The translations under genes and the position numbers were made by a program. A stretch of 64,000 nt of DNA from an uncultured Bacteroidales bacterium (GTDB lineage: Bacteria > Bacteroidota > Bacteroidia > Bacteroidales > UBA932), in NCBI GenBank assembly GCA_949294195.1, contig CASFGK010000004.1, forward strand, positions 1 to 64,000, in the 5' to 3' direction. Below are positions 16,246-25,376 of the stretch, piece after piece. The notes under the pieces were generated by a model. It searched no databases. It worked only from the letters and a program-made list of their open reading frames with translations, and had not been told where the DNA came from. Position 1 is the stretch's first letter, and every line of letters starts with the position of its first letter.

Positions 16246-16989
16246 CTACAGCAGAGCGGCTACAGTATTCCTTACTATATCCGCAGACGTCACGGATACG
16301 GAATAGTCATCGCTTCCATTTCCCATAGTAGCGGAAAGGTTGCGGTAAAGCATCCGGCTTTCCTTTCTTGTCCTTGCTGAAAAATGAAATTCACCGGCTC
16401 CGGAAACAGATGCTATATGCTTGATATTCGACGCATTGACGCCACACCCCGGCATGATGATGATACGGCCTGCCGCAGCCTTCACAAGAGTTGCAAGCAT
16501 ATCTGCACCTTGCATGGCATCAGGCTTCTGGCCGGATGTCAGGATACGGACACATCCCAGGCCGATTATCTTTTCCATTGCCGCCAGCGGATCCGCCGTA
16601 TGGTCAAATGCACGGTGAAAGGTGACAGGAAGGCCCTCCGCTGCAGTCATGAGCCGTTCCATTACTTCCATATCAACATCACCGTCAGGAGCCAGGGCCC
16701 CGAAAACAAGTCCGTCCGCGCCGAGTTTTCTGGCTGTCTCTATATCATACAGCATTTCCTCCACCTCACAGGCCGAATACAGGAAATCTCCTCCCCGGGG
16801 ACGTATTATGACATTAAGTTCTATATTTACAGACATACGCGCCGACCGGATCATCCCGGCAGAAGGAGTCGTCCCTCCTTCCGGAATACCGGCACACAGT
16901 TCAACCCTGTCAGCCCCGCCTTCCTGCGCAGCCTTACAGCTCGAGACAGAATTCGCACATATCTCTATCTTGAAATCACTCCTTTCCAT
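16246..16989 (-). CDS. cutC: CutC family protein (copper homeostasis protein CutC)
   Basis: A TIM-barrel protein of 247 aa, the usual CutC length. The N-terminal EICANSVSSCKAAQEGGADRVELC (two adjoining segments, about residues 10-33) and the motif IRPRGGDFLYS near 60-70 are characteristic, followed by DGLVFGAL and VTFHRAFD. CutC was linked to copper tolerance in E. coli, although its biochemical activity is unsettled. The gene is the last of a tight minus-strand operon and begins two bases after the stop of the transglutaminase gene, so it is probably translationally coupled. The 91-nt inverted repeat follows its stop. Confidence 0.88.
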   Translation of the reverse strand: MERSDFKIEICANSVSSCKAAQEGGADRVELCAGIPEGGTTPSAGMIRSARMSVNIELNVIIRPRGGDFLYSACEVEEMLYDIETARKLGADGLVFGALAPDGDVDMEVMERLMTAAEGLPVTFHRAFDHTADPLAAMEKIIGLGCVRILTSGQKPDAMQGADMLATLVKAAAGRIIIMPGCGVNASNIKHIASVSGAGEFHFSARTRKESRMLYRNLSATMGNGSDDYSVSVTSADIVRNTVAALL

Positions 16990-16991
16990 AG

Positions 16992-19640
16992 CTACAATGA
17001 TTTTACATTCCTGACAAGGCTTTCCCCAAGTCCGATAGTATATCCCTGGGAGAAGAAAACCACCCTGTTGAAAGTATCAGCCACGAGCACCAGCGGAAGT
17101 CTGCCTCCGTCATCCAGCTCCATTCCCTCCGCTATCATCCTGCGGAGCGAACCGTCAGTATCTATTCCGTAGCTGACTGTAGACGGAAGATCAAAATATG
17201 ACAAGTCAAAATGTCTGCAGTCGTCTTCGGATGCAAAAATTATAAGCACCGGTCTCCCCCATGCTTCGAATTCAGATGCCACGGCAGATATGTCCTTGAG
17301 CGCATGGTTGGTAGGCTCCAGCCCCCTGTCCGCCAGAATAACAGCAAAGTACCCTCGGCCGGTAGTGGAAAGGACTGACCTGCGGGACTCTATGCGGAAA
17401 GACTTTCCAGGATCAGAAGCCTTGTCATACAGAGCCTCGGAATTGAAAGACCCTATAACCCTGACCCCTGAAGCATTGTCTCTCAGCTTGAGAGGCACAA
17501 CCGAAGTCTTTCCTTCTTCAACGGTAAAGAATTCGACATCGGAAAGCACACTGCCGTCAGCCATCCTCACTCCGCTCACAAGCATATAATATCCGCAGTC
17601 CATTTCCGTCCCTTTACTGAACAAAGTCTTCCAGGAAGCGTTCTCCGGATATTCAAGGCTACGGAAAGCTCCGTCTTCCCACTTTGAAATAGAAAAGTTG
17701 CTGTAATATTTCGGGTCATCCAGCAGCGGAATAGGGCTGTAAGAAAGCCTGAGAGTACCCTTTGGAGATATGCTCTGACTGTCAGCATCGAAATCCACAT
17801 CATAGACACTGCCTGAGAACCGGTATTTTACCACACCGGTAACACGGTCAATCCAGGCCGGGATACCTAGAGAGCGGCAAAGGGCCACGAAAAATATGTC
17901 TCTTGAATCCCTGTCTGCAACTTTTGTCTCCCATACTCTTACAGGTGAGACCTGCACTCCGGCAAGTGATATCTGATCCGCCAGCAACAGATTCTCCCTG
18001 CACCATGAAACCAGTTCCGACGGGTCAGCCCGGAACTCTCCGGCAAGATCTTCCGGCACATGTTTCTGGAAATACAGCCTGTACCCGGTAATAAGTTCCA
18101 TCGCCACCCTCGGAGTAAGTATTTCATAAGGATCAGAACCTTCGGAAGACCCCAGAAGATGATCCATCAGCACATCCGCACCGGTATCCTGCAGATCCTT
18201 GACATTCAATGCTTCAAGCATGGCAATGGCGTCATCTCCCCTTCCGGCGGCGACAGATGCGTAAAGGAAGTTTTCGATTTCCTGGAAGTTGCCGCGAGAA
18301 TTAATCATTACAGGAGAAACTTCCGGATATGACAGGCCCAGATCCGCAGCCAGTACCGCTGCTTTGTCGGACGTATAGAACGATGAGGCATACAGAGTCC
18401 TCAAAGAGTCCTCCTGAACCATCCTTCGTGTATTGGCAGCTCTCTGTTCATCTGTAACTTCAGGAATAACAGGCTTTTCCTCAGGAGGTACTATATCCAG
18501 GACCATATGCCCGGCCTTAATGCCCGGACGGTTTTCAAGAACTACCGTCACGGACTTTTCCTTTCCGACAGATACTTTTCTGATACCGAAAGACTCCCCG
18601 TCCGATGCAATCAGCACAAGATCTCCGCTTCCGGCCGTAAGATATGATTTTCCGTTTTCATCTGCCTTCCTGACAGTAATCGGATAAAATTCGGCATAAT
18701 TATATACATGATATCCTACAGTGGCTCCCGGGACAGGCTTTCCGCCGGCATCAACTACGGACACATCCACTCCGGCAGGGTCCGGAGCATAGTTCCCGAC
18801 AACATTGATTTCAGTATAGCAAGGCGTCTCGTTCAGGACTTCTTCCGGACCGCAATACCTTCCGAAAACTTTTGTATGCATAAGCATTCCACGGCTTGCC
18901 GGAGCGTTGAACCACCCGAGATCAAGTACCGGCTCCGGTTCGCAGGCTCCGAGGAAATGCCATTCCCCGTCCACCCATGCTTCAACCCAGGCATGATTGC
19001 TGTCAGTATGAGCCCACCGCGGAGTATATACCTGTCTTGCGGGTATTCCCACAGAGCGGAGTGCCGTTACAAGAAAAGTGGATTCCTCTCCGCACCTTCC
19101 ATAGGCAGTCCTCACTATTGTCAGGGGAGAACACGTTCTGGAATCCGTCGGCTGGTATGTCGCTTTTTCATGGCACCAGTGGTTGACTTCAAGCACGGCA
19201 TCATACATGGAAAGGCCCTTCAGTCTCGGTACCAATTCCTTGAAGAACACGGAACGGGCAGTATCCAGACTTTCATTGTTCACCCTTACAGGAAGTATGA
19301 AATGCCTGATTTCCCTCTCAGGCACAGTCCGTCCCCACGGCATTGTGCCGACAGCCTCCTTTGTCAGGCGATAAGTCTCAAGCCAATATTCCGGAGACAT
19401 GTTCAGCATGTCGCCCAGCGGCATATAGGCATAAAGAAACATCAGGGCTTCTTTCTCATCCTCTGTAATGTCCATGGAAGAAAGGTCCACTCCGGCCCTG
19501 TCAAGAAGTTCTGCCCTGGAGGCAAAATCACCGGCGACCTCAGCTCTGTACTTCCTGTCCGAAATGAAATGGGAAGAACAGGAGCAGAGAAACATGAAAA
19601 CTACAGCCGGCAAAAGCAATTTTTTCAGAATCTCAGTCAT
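16992..19640 (-). CDS. transglutaminase-like lipoprotein with C-terminal thioredoxin-like domain
   Basis: An 882-aa exported protein. The N-terminus has a lipobox ending in LCSCSS (about residues 18-23), so it should be a lipoprotein. The transglutaminase core carries the catalytic cysteine Cys183 in YGRCGEES and histidine His216 in SNHAWVEAW, followed by acidic residues in EPEPVLD. A beta-sandwich repeat (Cna-B/carboxypeptidase-regulatory type) follows near 300-370. Later comes a second transglutaminase-like segment near 560-600 (ETKVADRDSRDIFFVALCRSLGIPAW). The C-terminal 120 residues look thioredoxin-like without a CxxC. Members may act as peptidases or cross-linkers in the periplasm or on the surface. 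It sits between tilS (20 bp) and cutC (2 bp). Substrate unknown. Confidence 0.75.
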   Translation of the reverse strand: MTEILKKLLLPAVVFMFLCSCSSHFISDRKYRAEVAGDFASRAELLDRAGVDLSSMDITEDEKEALMFLYAYMPLGDMLNMSPEYWLETYRLTKEAVGTMPWGRTVPEREIRHFILPVRVNNESLDTARSVFFKELVPRLKGLSMYDAVLEVNHWCHEKATYQPTDSRTCSPLTIVRTAYGRCGEESTFLVTALRSVGIPARQVYTPRWAHTDSNHAWVEAWVDGEWHFLGACEPEPVLDLGWFNAPASRGMLMHTKVFGRYCGPEEVLNETPCYTEINVVGNYAPDPAGVDVSVVDAGGKPVPGATVGYHVYNYAEFYPITVRKADENGKSYLTAGSGDLVLIASDGESFGIRKVSVGKEKSVTVVLENRPGIKAGHMVLDIVPPEEKPVIPEVTDEQRAANTRRMVQEDSLRTLYASSFYTSDKAAVLAADLGLSYPEVSPVMINSRGNFQEIENFLYASVAAGRGDDAIAMLEALNVKDLQDTGADVLMDHLLGSSEGSDPYEILTPRVAMELITGYRLYFQKHVPEDLAGEFRADPSELVSWCRENLLLADQISLAGVQVSPVRVWETKVADRDSRDIFFVALCRSLGIPAWIDRVTGVVKYRFSGSVYDVDFDADSQSISPKGTLRLSYSPIPLLDDPKYYSNFSISKWEDGAFRSLEYPENASWKTLFSKGTEMDCGYYMLVSGVRMADGSVLSDVEFFTVEEGKTSVVPLKLRDNASGVRVIGSFNSEALYDKASDPGKSFRIESRRSVLSTTGRGYFAVILADRGLEPTNHALKDISAVASEFEAWGRPVLIIFASEDDCRHFDLSYFDLPSTVSYGIDTDGSLRRMIAEGMELDDGGRLPLVLVADTFNRVVFFSQGYTIGLGESLVRNVKSL

Positions 19641-19660
19641 ATAGTTTCAGCGTATTGATT

Positions 19661-21205
19661 TTAAAATCCGTTTTCATCAGACAGGTGCTTGCCGTCATCC
19701 GTCTCTACGATAATTACTGCAGAAGTCCCGTCCGTGACCTTTGTCGCCTCATCGGACCTTACACCAAGGACTCCGGCAATACGTTTTCCCGAACTGTCCC
19801 TGCCTGCAGGCTCCGCTTTTCCCGGGCAGTTTTCCAGAACCACTGCCCGGGCCTTGTCCAGAAGGCTGTATTTCAAATCCGTAAACAAATCACTTACCTT
19901 CTTCTTTCCTTTCATCCCAAGCGGAACCATCCAGTCCCCTTTTTCCCATTTGCGGCACATGAAAGGAAAACCGAACACCCCGCTGTCGAAATAAAGGATG
20001 CCCGACGGGGCTTTCAGTGATCCAAGCTCATCTTTTGACACCTCCCTGACATCAAATGACCTGCCGTTAAAGACATATCTTCCAGGTCCTCTTACGACCA
20101 GGACTTCCGGATGACAGTCCGGAAAACCGCATACGGAATCCGGAAGCGTTCCTCTCCTTCTGAGACGCAGCCGTGTCGTCTCTTCTGGCTCTTTATCAGT
20201 GACTATCAATTCAGTGCCTGTCGTCACAAGAACGAAAGTCTCCGAATGGAAAACCTTACCGGATACTGTCCGTCCGCTTTTCAGCAAATCGGAAAGAGAT
20301 GAAACCACGGCAGGCCCGAAGCCGTATCTGTCCAGAATCCTGTAAAGGATATACTCCCACCCTGATTCATTCATCAGTTCCGCCACATTCACTCTTGCCC
20401 CCCTGTCTCCCCAGGCGGAAACGATCTTTTCGCAGCGTTCACGGCAATACCCGTCAGCAATCGTCTCCACTTGGGCGAAATATGACATTTCCCTGTTGAC
20501 AGTCCTCACAAACGAGGGGTTGATCTGCTCCAGGACAGGAAATACAAGATTCCGTATCTTGTTCCTCTTGTACTCTGTCTCCGAATTGGTTCTGTCCTGA
20601 TGATACTCTACCTTATGGGCAAATACGTATCCTTCTATCTGCTTTCTGGTAAAGTCCAGAAGCGGACGTACAATCATGACACGCGAGTCTGACGGATGTT
20701 TCAGGTACTGGAGAGGGGAGACAGGCTTCATCCCGGAAAGGCCTCTGATACCGGTTCCTCTGAGAAGATTGAGGAAAAGCGTCTCGACATTGTCGTTTGC
20801 ATTATGTGCCACAGCCACTGCCGTATAATGGTATTCTTCGCACAGACCGGCAAACCACCGGTAGCGCAACTCCCTTGCCGCCATCTCTACGCTCAATGAA
20901 TTTTCCAGAGCATATCTCTGTGTATCAAAACGTTTCTTATGGAGGACAACACCTGTCTTTCCTGCCCATGATGTCACCAGAGCTTCATCCGAATCGCTTT
21001 CTTCTCCTCTCAGGGAGAAATTGCAATGGGCTACGGCAAAATCCGTTTCAACAGAAGAATTCCTGAAAAGCTCCGCCATACACATGGAGTCTATGCCTCC
21101 GCTGACAGCCAGCAATACCCCAGGCCTGCCGGAATGCACTTCGGGCCGCCCGGAGAACAGTTCCCCAAGCAGCCCGGAAAGTACGGTATCAAAAGCCCGT
21201 TGCAT
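19661..21205 (-). CDS. tilS: tRNA(Ile)-lysidine synthase
   Basis: Modifies C34 of tRNA-Ile(CAT) to lysidine with ATP, so that it reads AUA. The PP-loop motif SGGIDS is at about residues 36-41, followed by HCNFSLRGEESD and the catalytic-loop segment VAHNANDNVETLFLNLLRGTG. The C-terminal substrate-binding domains occupy the rest. The C-terminus contains KKVSDLFTDLK, typical of TilS. The frame is open upstream to a TTG at 21244, but that would overlap the previous gene, so the ATG at 21205 is taken, leaving a 10-bp gap. At 514 aa it is longer than most family members. The gene is in the proS operon. Confidence 0.9.
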   Translation of the reverse strand: MQRAFDTVLSGLLGELFSGRPEVHSGRPGVLLAVSGGIDSMCMAELFRNSSVETDFAVAHCNFSLRGEESDSDEALVTSWAGKTGVVLHKKRFDTQRYALENSLSVEMAARELRYRWFAGLCEEYHYTAVAVAHNANDNVETLFLNLLRGTGIRGLSGMKPVSPLQYLKHPSDSRVMIVRPLLDFTRKQIEGYVFAHKVEYHQDRTNSETEYKRNKIRNLVFPVLEQINPSFVRTVNREMSYFAQVETIADGYCRERCEKIVSAWGDRGARVNVAELMNESGWEYILYRILDRYGFGPAVVSSLSDLLKSGRTVSGKVFHSETFVLVTTGTELIVTDKEPEETTRLRLRRRGTLPDSVCGFPDCHPEVLVVRGPGRYVFNGRSFDVREVSKDELGSLKAPSGILYFDSGVFGFPFMCRKWEKGDWMVPLGMKGKKKVSDLFTDLKYSLLDKARAVVLENCPGKAEPAGRDSSGKRIAGVLGVRSDEATKVTDGTSAVIIVETDDGKHLSDENGF

Positions 21206-21215
21206 ATCTGTGTCT

Positions 21216-22331
21216 TTAAGACTTTGTCGCAAATGTATAGACAAATCCGAATGAAAGTGACTCCTTGAACTGTATCCTTTGCTTGCCAGGCAAACCGGCA
21301 GCTTTTTCTTCAGGTGTCACTATCAGCACATTGTCATCATATATAAGATTCGTAAGAATCGTGAACGAGAAGAACTTGGTAAGTTTCCAGTCTATCCTTG
21401 TATCCCAGTTGACACGCAGATTCTGAGGCTTGTCCAGATAGTCGGAGAACAGCACCACCTGTGAAGAAAACAGGAAATTGTCGTTGACATTCACCTTGAA
21501 GTCCACTTTCAGCTGTGCACCGAACTCGAACTTTGCCGCCTTGTATACATTCCCGTCGACTGTCGTCCCGTCTTCTAGTTTCGGGAGGTCAGCCACATTC
21601 TCATATTCTTTTTTCAAAGGCTGGCCGTACGATGCCCTCAACTGCGGATTGTCTACTATGACAAAACCTCCGGTCAAAGGTGCAAAGTTGACTGTCAACC
21701 AGTTGAGAGGCTTGTAATCAAGACCGAGCGCAAGGTTGGTGTAGGCCGGTGAAATGAGGCCAGACTTGTGTATCCTTGCCGCACGCCAGTCCGCCGCACC
21801 GTATTCCTCGCCTTCCCCGAGAGGAGAGCCGTCGGCTTTGGATGCCGGGGTAGGATATTCAAAGGTATTGGAAAACTGGGACCTGAAACTGAAGTTGGCC
21901 GAATAGTAAAGTTCATCCTTAGCCTGATATCCCCACTTGCTTTCAAGATAGATACGGTCATCTGTCTTCTGCAGTATGGGCTTGTCTGCGGAATACAGGA
22001 ACCCGTAATCCAGCTGGAGGCGGTTGTTCCAGAACATCTTGTCCTTGCTGTAATTCGCATTTGCATCAATGAATGTCTTCAAAGATACGGTATTGTATCC
22101 TCCGGCAGCCCAGTTCGTAAGTGAAGTCTGTCCGAAATCGAGTTTTGTCTGCAGCGAATTTTTCCAGTAGTTTACCTTTTTTACAGTTTCAGGTTTCGGA
22201 ACTGAATTCAATGCCACTGCAGCTTCTGCAGCAGCTTTCTGGGTATCGGTCAGAAGACTGTCCTGGGCATGCAGGGAAGCCGGCATCAGACACAGCAAAA
22301 CCGCGATCGTCCACAAAATACGGATTCTCAT
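21216..22331 (-). CDS. DUF3078 outer membrane beta-barrel protein
   Basis: A 371-aa protein with a clear signal peptide (hydrophobic residues 6-20, cleavage after HAQ). The body matches the Bacteroidota-specific DUF3078 family: NYWKNSLQTKLDFGQTSLTNWAAGG marks its start (about residues 55-80), and the rest is a series of amphipathic strands ending in FSFGFVYTF-like aromatic sequence. Such proteins are presumed outer membrane barrels of unknown function. It is encoded 22 bp after proS and 10 bp before tilS, so it seems constitutively co-transcribed with translation genes rather than regulated with an envelope system. Confidence 0.75.
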   Translation of the reverse strand: MRIRILWTIAVLLCLMPASLHAQDSLLTDTQKAAAEAAVALNSVPKPETVKKVNYWKNSLQTKLDFGQTSLTNWAAGGYNTVSLKTFIDANANYSKDKMFWNNRLQLDYGFLYSADKPILQKTDDRIYLESKWGYQAKDELYYSANFSFRSQFSNTFEYPTPASKADGSPLGEGEEYGAADWRAARIHKSGLISPAYTNLALGLDYKPLNWLTVNFAPLTGGFVIVDNPQLRASYGQPLKKEYENVADLPKLEDGTTVDGNVYKAAKFEFGAQLKVDFKVNVNDNFLFSSQVVLFSDYLDKPQNLRVNWDTRIDWKLTKFFSFTILTNLIYDDNVLIVTPEEKAAGLPGKQRIQFKESLSFGFVYTFATKS

Positions 22332-22353
22332 AGGAAATTATTTTAGTTGTACA

Positions 22354-23832
22354 TCAATATGATCTTGCAAACAAGACTCTCCTGTGCGAAGGCCTGCCGG
22401 AATATACGCACTTGCCTTCTTCTTCGCAAACGGCAGTGTCGATAGGAATACAGCGGATTGTCGCCTTGGTCTCTTCCTTGATTCTCTCCTCGGTCTCCGT
22501 TGTGCCGTCCCAGTGGCAAAGCAGGAAGCCGCCGTCTTCTATCTTCTCCCTGAACTCATCCCAGGTATCCACTTTGACGATATTGCTGTCCCTGAATTTC
22601 AGAGCCTTGTCATATATGTTCTTCTGAATTTCGTCAAGCAGGTCTTCTATTCTCTTCCCGAGTCCTTCCTGAGGGACAGAAGATTTTTCCAAAGTGTCCC
22701 TGCGGGCAAGCTCGACCTGGCCGTTCTCGAGGTCGCGCGGTCCGATTGCAATCCTTACAGGCACGCCCTTGAGCTCCCACTCGGCGAACTTGAACCCAGG
22801 ACGGAGCGTATCCCTGTCGTCAATCCTGACCGAATGCCCATGAGACTCAAGCTCCTTCTTCAGATGTCCCATCTTGTCAAGAATGGCAGTCCGTTCCGCG
22901 TCGCTCTTGTATATAGGGACCATAACTACCTGGATAGGGGCAAGTGCAGGAGGAAGCACAAGACCGTTGTCGTCACCGTGCGCCATGATAAGCGCTCCCA
23001 TAAGACGCGTCGAGACACCCCACGAAGTAGCCCACACGTATTCCTGTGTCCCTTCCTTCGTCTGGTAAAGGACGTCGAAAGCCTTTGCGAAATTCTGCCC
23101 GAGGAAATGCGATGTACCTGCCTGAAGAGCCTTTCCGTCCTGCATCATTGCCTCGATTGTCAGCGTATCGAGGGCGCCGGCAAATCTCTCGTTCGGACTC
23201 TTGTGTCCGACAACGACAGGAAGCGCCATGGTATTCCTTGCGAAATCAGCATAAACGTTCACCATCTTCATAGCCTCTGCTTCAGCCTCTTCTCGGGTCG
23301 CATGCGCAGTATGCCCTTCCTGCCACAGGAACTCTGCCGTACGGAGGAAAAGTCTTGTACGCATTTCCCATCTGACTACATTTGCCCACTGGTTGCACAG
23401 AATGGGAAGATCCCTCCATGACTTTATCCAGTTCTTGTATGTGTTCCATATAATTGTCTCGGAAGTCGGCCTTACGACGAGCTCCTCCTCCAGTTTTGCA
23501 GACGGGTCCACCACTACGCCGGGGCCGTCAGGATTGGTCATGAGCCTGTGGTGGGTAACGACTGCACACTCTTTTGCAAAGCCTTCTACATGCTCAGCCT
23601 CACGGCTCAGGAAAGATTTCGGTATGAAGAGCGGGAAATATGCGTTGACATGGCCTGTTTCCTTGAATTTGCTGTCAAGGATGTGCTGCATCTTTTCCCA
23701 AATTGCGTATCCGTAAGGTTTGATAACCATGCATCCCCTAACGGCAGAACGTTCTGCGAGGTCTGCTTTCACCACGAGGTCGTCATACCACTGCGAATAG
23801 TTTTCCGACCTCTTTGTCACTTCTTTTGCCAT
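22354..23832 (-). CDS. proS: prolyl-tRNA synthetase, type 3 (archaeal/eukaryotic-like)
   Basis: A class II synthetase of 492 aa that charges tRNA-Pro. The start [19 protein letters not shown] and the motif [11 protein letters not shown] near residues 40-50 identify the short form without the editing insertion of bacterial ProS. Motif 2 lies around 150-175 ([22 protein letters not shown]) and motif 3 near 280-290. The C-terminal zinc-binding-like domain ends in the conserved RVLFARSY with an upstream cysteine pair (CEEEGKC). This archaeal-type enzyme is normal for Bacteroidales. It is first in a compact minus-strand run with the DUF3078, tilS, transglutaminase and cutC genes. Confidence 0.94.
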   Translation of the reverse strand: MAKEVTKRSENYSQWYDDLVVKADLAERSAVRGCMVIKPYGYAIWEKMQHILDSKFKETGHVNAYFPLFIPKSFLSREAEHVEGFAKECAVVTHHRLMTNPDGPGVVVDPSAKLEEELVVRPTSETIIWNTYKNWIKSWRDLPILCNQWANVVRWEMRTRLFLRTAEFLWQEGHTAHATREEAEAEAMKMVNVYADFARNTMALPVVVGHKSPNERFAGALDTLTIEAMMQDGKALQAGTSHFLGQNFAKAFDVLYQTKEGTQEYVWATSWGVSTRLMGALIMAHGDDNGLVLPPALAPIQVVMVPIYKSDAERTAILDKMGHLKKELESHGHSVRIDDRDTLRPGFKFAEWELKGVPVRIAIGPRDLENGQVELARRDTLEKSSVPQEGLGKRIEDLLDEIQKNIYDKALKFRDSNIVKVDTWDEFREKIEDGGFLLCHWDGTTETEERIKEETKATIRCIPIDTAVCEEEGKCVYSGRPSHRRVLFARSY

Positions 23833-23946
23833 CTCGGTATTTTGTTTTATTCAGATTTATTTTTAACATTGCGCAGATTTATGCATCAAAACCAACAGAT
23901 AACGCATCTTGGCGTCAGTATTGCATTGATACAGAAATTCGCGCCA

Positions 23947-23977
23947 CGAAGGTACGAATAAATTTATAAATCACGAA
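23947..23977 (-). promoter_or_regulatory. possible weak promoter of the proS operon
   Basis: The minus strand reads TTCG, 19 bp, TACCTTCG. Each element differs from the TTTG/TAnnTTTG consensus by one base, but the spacing is ideal. It lies about 115 bp before proS. A weak call made on spacing. Confidence 0.3.
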
Positions 23978-23988
23978 GGAGATTGGGT

Positions 23989-25326
23989 ATGAAAAAGAAA
24001 ATCGGCATTTTAATAGCAGGGGCTGCATTTGCACTCGCTTCATGCGGCACCATGTCATACACGTCTTCATCCGGCCAGAGATTCACAGACGGCATCTACA
24101 GCAGGCCGGCTACTGAGGACAGCCAGAAACTGATTGCCGCAAAGGCAGAGACAGACGAGCTGGTACAGAGGACACGCGAATCTGAAATTTTCCTCAATAC
24201 AGAAATAACAGACGGACACAGGACAGACACTCTTTACATTCCTGAAGACAAATCTGCCGTCATCAATTTCTCAGGCACAGGCACATCCGTCACCATAACA
24301 GACGACCCGTTCGACCAGACCTATTACAGCATCTACCCTTGGACATATTACAGACCTGTAACATTCAGAAGCATGTTTTGGGATCCGTGGTATTACGGAA
24401 GATACTGGGGGTACTACGACCCGTGGTACTGGGGAGGCTGGGCTTATGACCCGTGGTACAGGGGATGGGGCTTCGGCTTCATATTCGACCCGTGGTATTA
24501 CGACCCATGGTTCTGGGGCCCTGCCTGCAGGCCGTGGTATCCGCATTACTGCGGGTGGTACGGAAGCTGGGGTCCGGGACTCGGATGGCATGGTCCCGGG
24601 CACGTGCACGGCGGACATGGACGTGACGTATTCTTCGGACACAGCGGTGCCACCGGCATGCACGGCACAATATCATCCGCACGACCGAGGAACCAGTATA
24701 CTTCCAGCATACGGACAGACGGGAACACACGGACACCAGTGAACAGGAGGGGATTCAGCACCACATCCTCGACATCCAGAAGAACCGCTTCAGGAATCAG
24801 GACAAGCGGGACCGGAGGGTCTTCCTATTCGTCATCTTCAACGGCAAGACGGGTAGCCGGAAACAGGACCGGAATCGTATCCACCGACAGACTTGTCTCC
24901 AAACCGGCTGCAGGGACTTCCGCCGGCCAGTCTTCTTCATATGTCAGCGGCAGCAGAAGATCCGTACAGTCCTACAGGGGAACATCAGCCGGCACCAAGG
25001 CGGCTTCCGCAACGGCAGGACAGTCTAACTGGAGACGTCCGGCAAATTCCTACAACCGCAGTTCCGCTTCCTCATACAACGACAGGACTGCATCATACGG
25101 CCGCAGTTCTTCATACGTAAGAGGCTCTTCCGGAACCACCTACAACAGGAACAGCAGTTCCTCTTCATTCGGAAGGAACACTTCTGCATTCGGCAGACAG
25201 TCATCCTATAACAGAAGCAGCAGTTCCGTAAGCCGAAGCAGCTCGTTCTCAGGCAGCAGAAGCTCCGGGTACTCCGGCGGCAGCAGAAGTACCGGCGGCG
25301 GTTCTTCTTCAGTAAGACGCAGATAG
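23989..25326 (+). CDS. aromatic-repeat, serine-rich lipoprotein
   Basis: A 445-aa exported protein. The signal peptide ends in a lipobox (ALASCGT, Cys near residue 19), so it should be membrane-anchored. Residues 105-200 are unusually rich in Trp, Tyr, Pro and Gly, with recurring units such as DPWYYGRYWGYYDPWYW. The C-terminal half is a low-complexity Ser/Arg/Gly/Tyr tail (RSSSYNRSSSS type) and is likely disordered. No catalytic motif is visible. The frame runs back to a TTG at 23983, but the ATG at 23989 has a strong AAGGAG at 23976-23981. An OmpP1 barrel follows 50 bp later. Related aromatic-repeat lipoproteins occur in other Bacteroidota, without known function. Confidence 0.7.
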   Translation: MKKKIGILIAGAAFALASCGTMSYTSSSGQRFTDGIYSRPATEDSQKLIAAKAETDELVQRTRESEIFLNTEITDGHRTDTLYIPEDKSAVINFSGTGTSVTITDDPFDQTYYSIYPWTYYRPVTFRSMFWDPWYYGRYWGYYDPWYWGGWAYDPWYRGWGFGFIFDPWYYDPWFWGPACRPWYPHYCGWYGSWGPGLGWHGPGHVHGGHGRDVFFGHSGATGMHGTISSARPRNQYTSSIRTDGNTRTPVNRRGFSTTSSTSRRTASGIRTSGTGGSSYSSSSTARRVAGNRTGIVSTDRLVSKPAAGTSAGQSSSYVSGSRRSVQSYRGTSAGTKAASATAGQSNWRRPANSYNRSSASSYNDRTASYGRSSSYVRGSSGTTYNRNSSSSSFGRNTSAFGRQSSYNRSSSSVSRSSSFSGSRSSGYSGGSRSTGGGSSSVRRR

Positions 25327-25376
25327 CATCCGGGGCACCGGTACAGTTACAAATACCGACATTTCAAGAAGGCAAT

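Noticed and set aside
18708-19658. Plus-strand open frame (316 aa) opposite the transglutaminase gene
   Set aside because: Antisense shadow of a gene with identifiable catalytic residues; no start signals or domain of its own.
22384-23421. Long plus-strand open frame (345 aa) opposite proS
   Set aside because: It is antisense to a clearly conserved synthetase gene, and its translation is rich in Arg/His/Cys without any domain.
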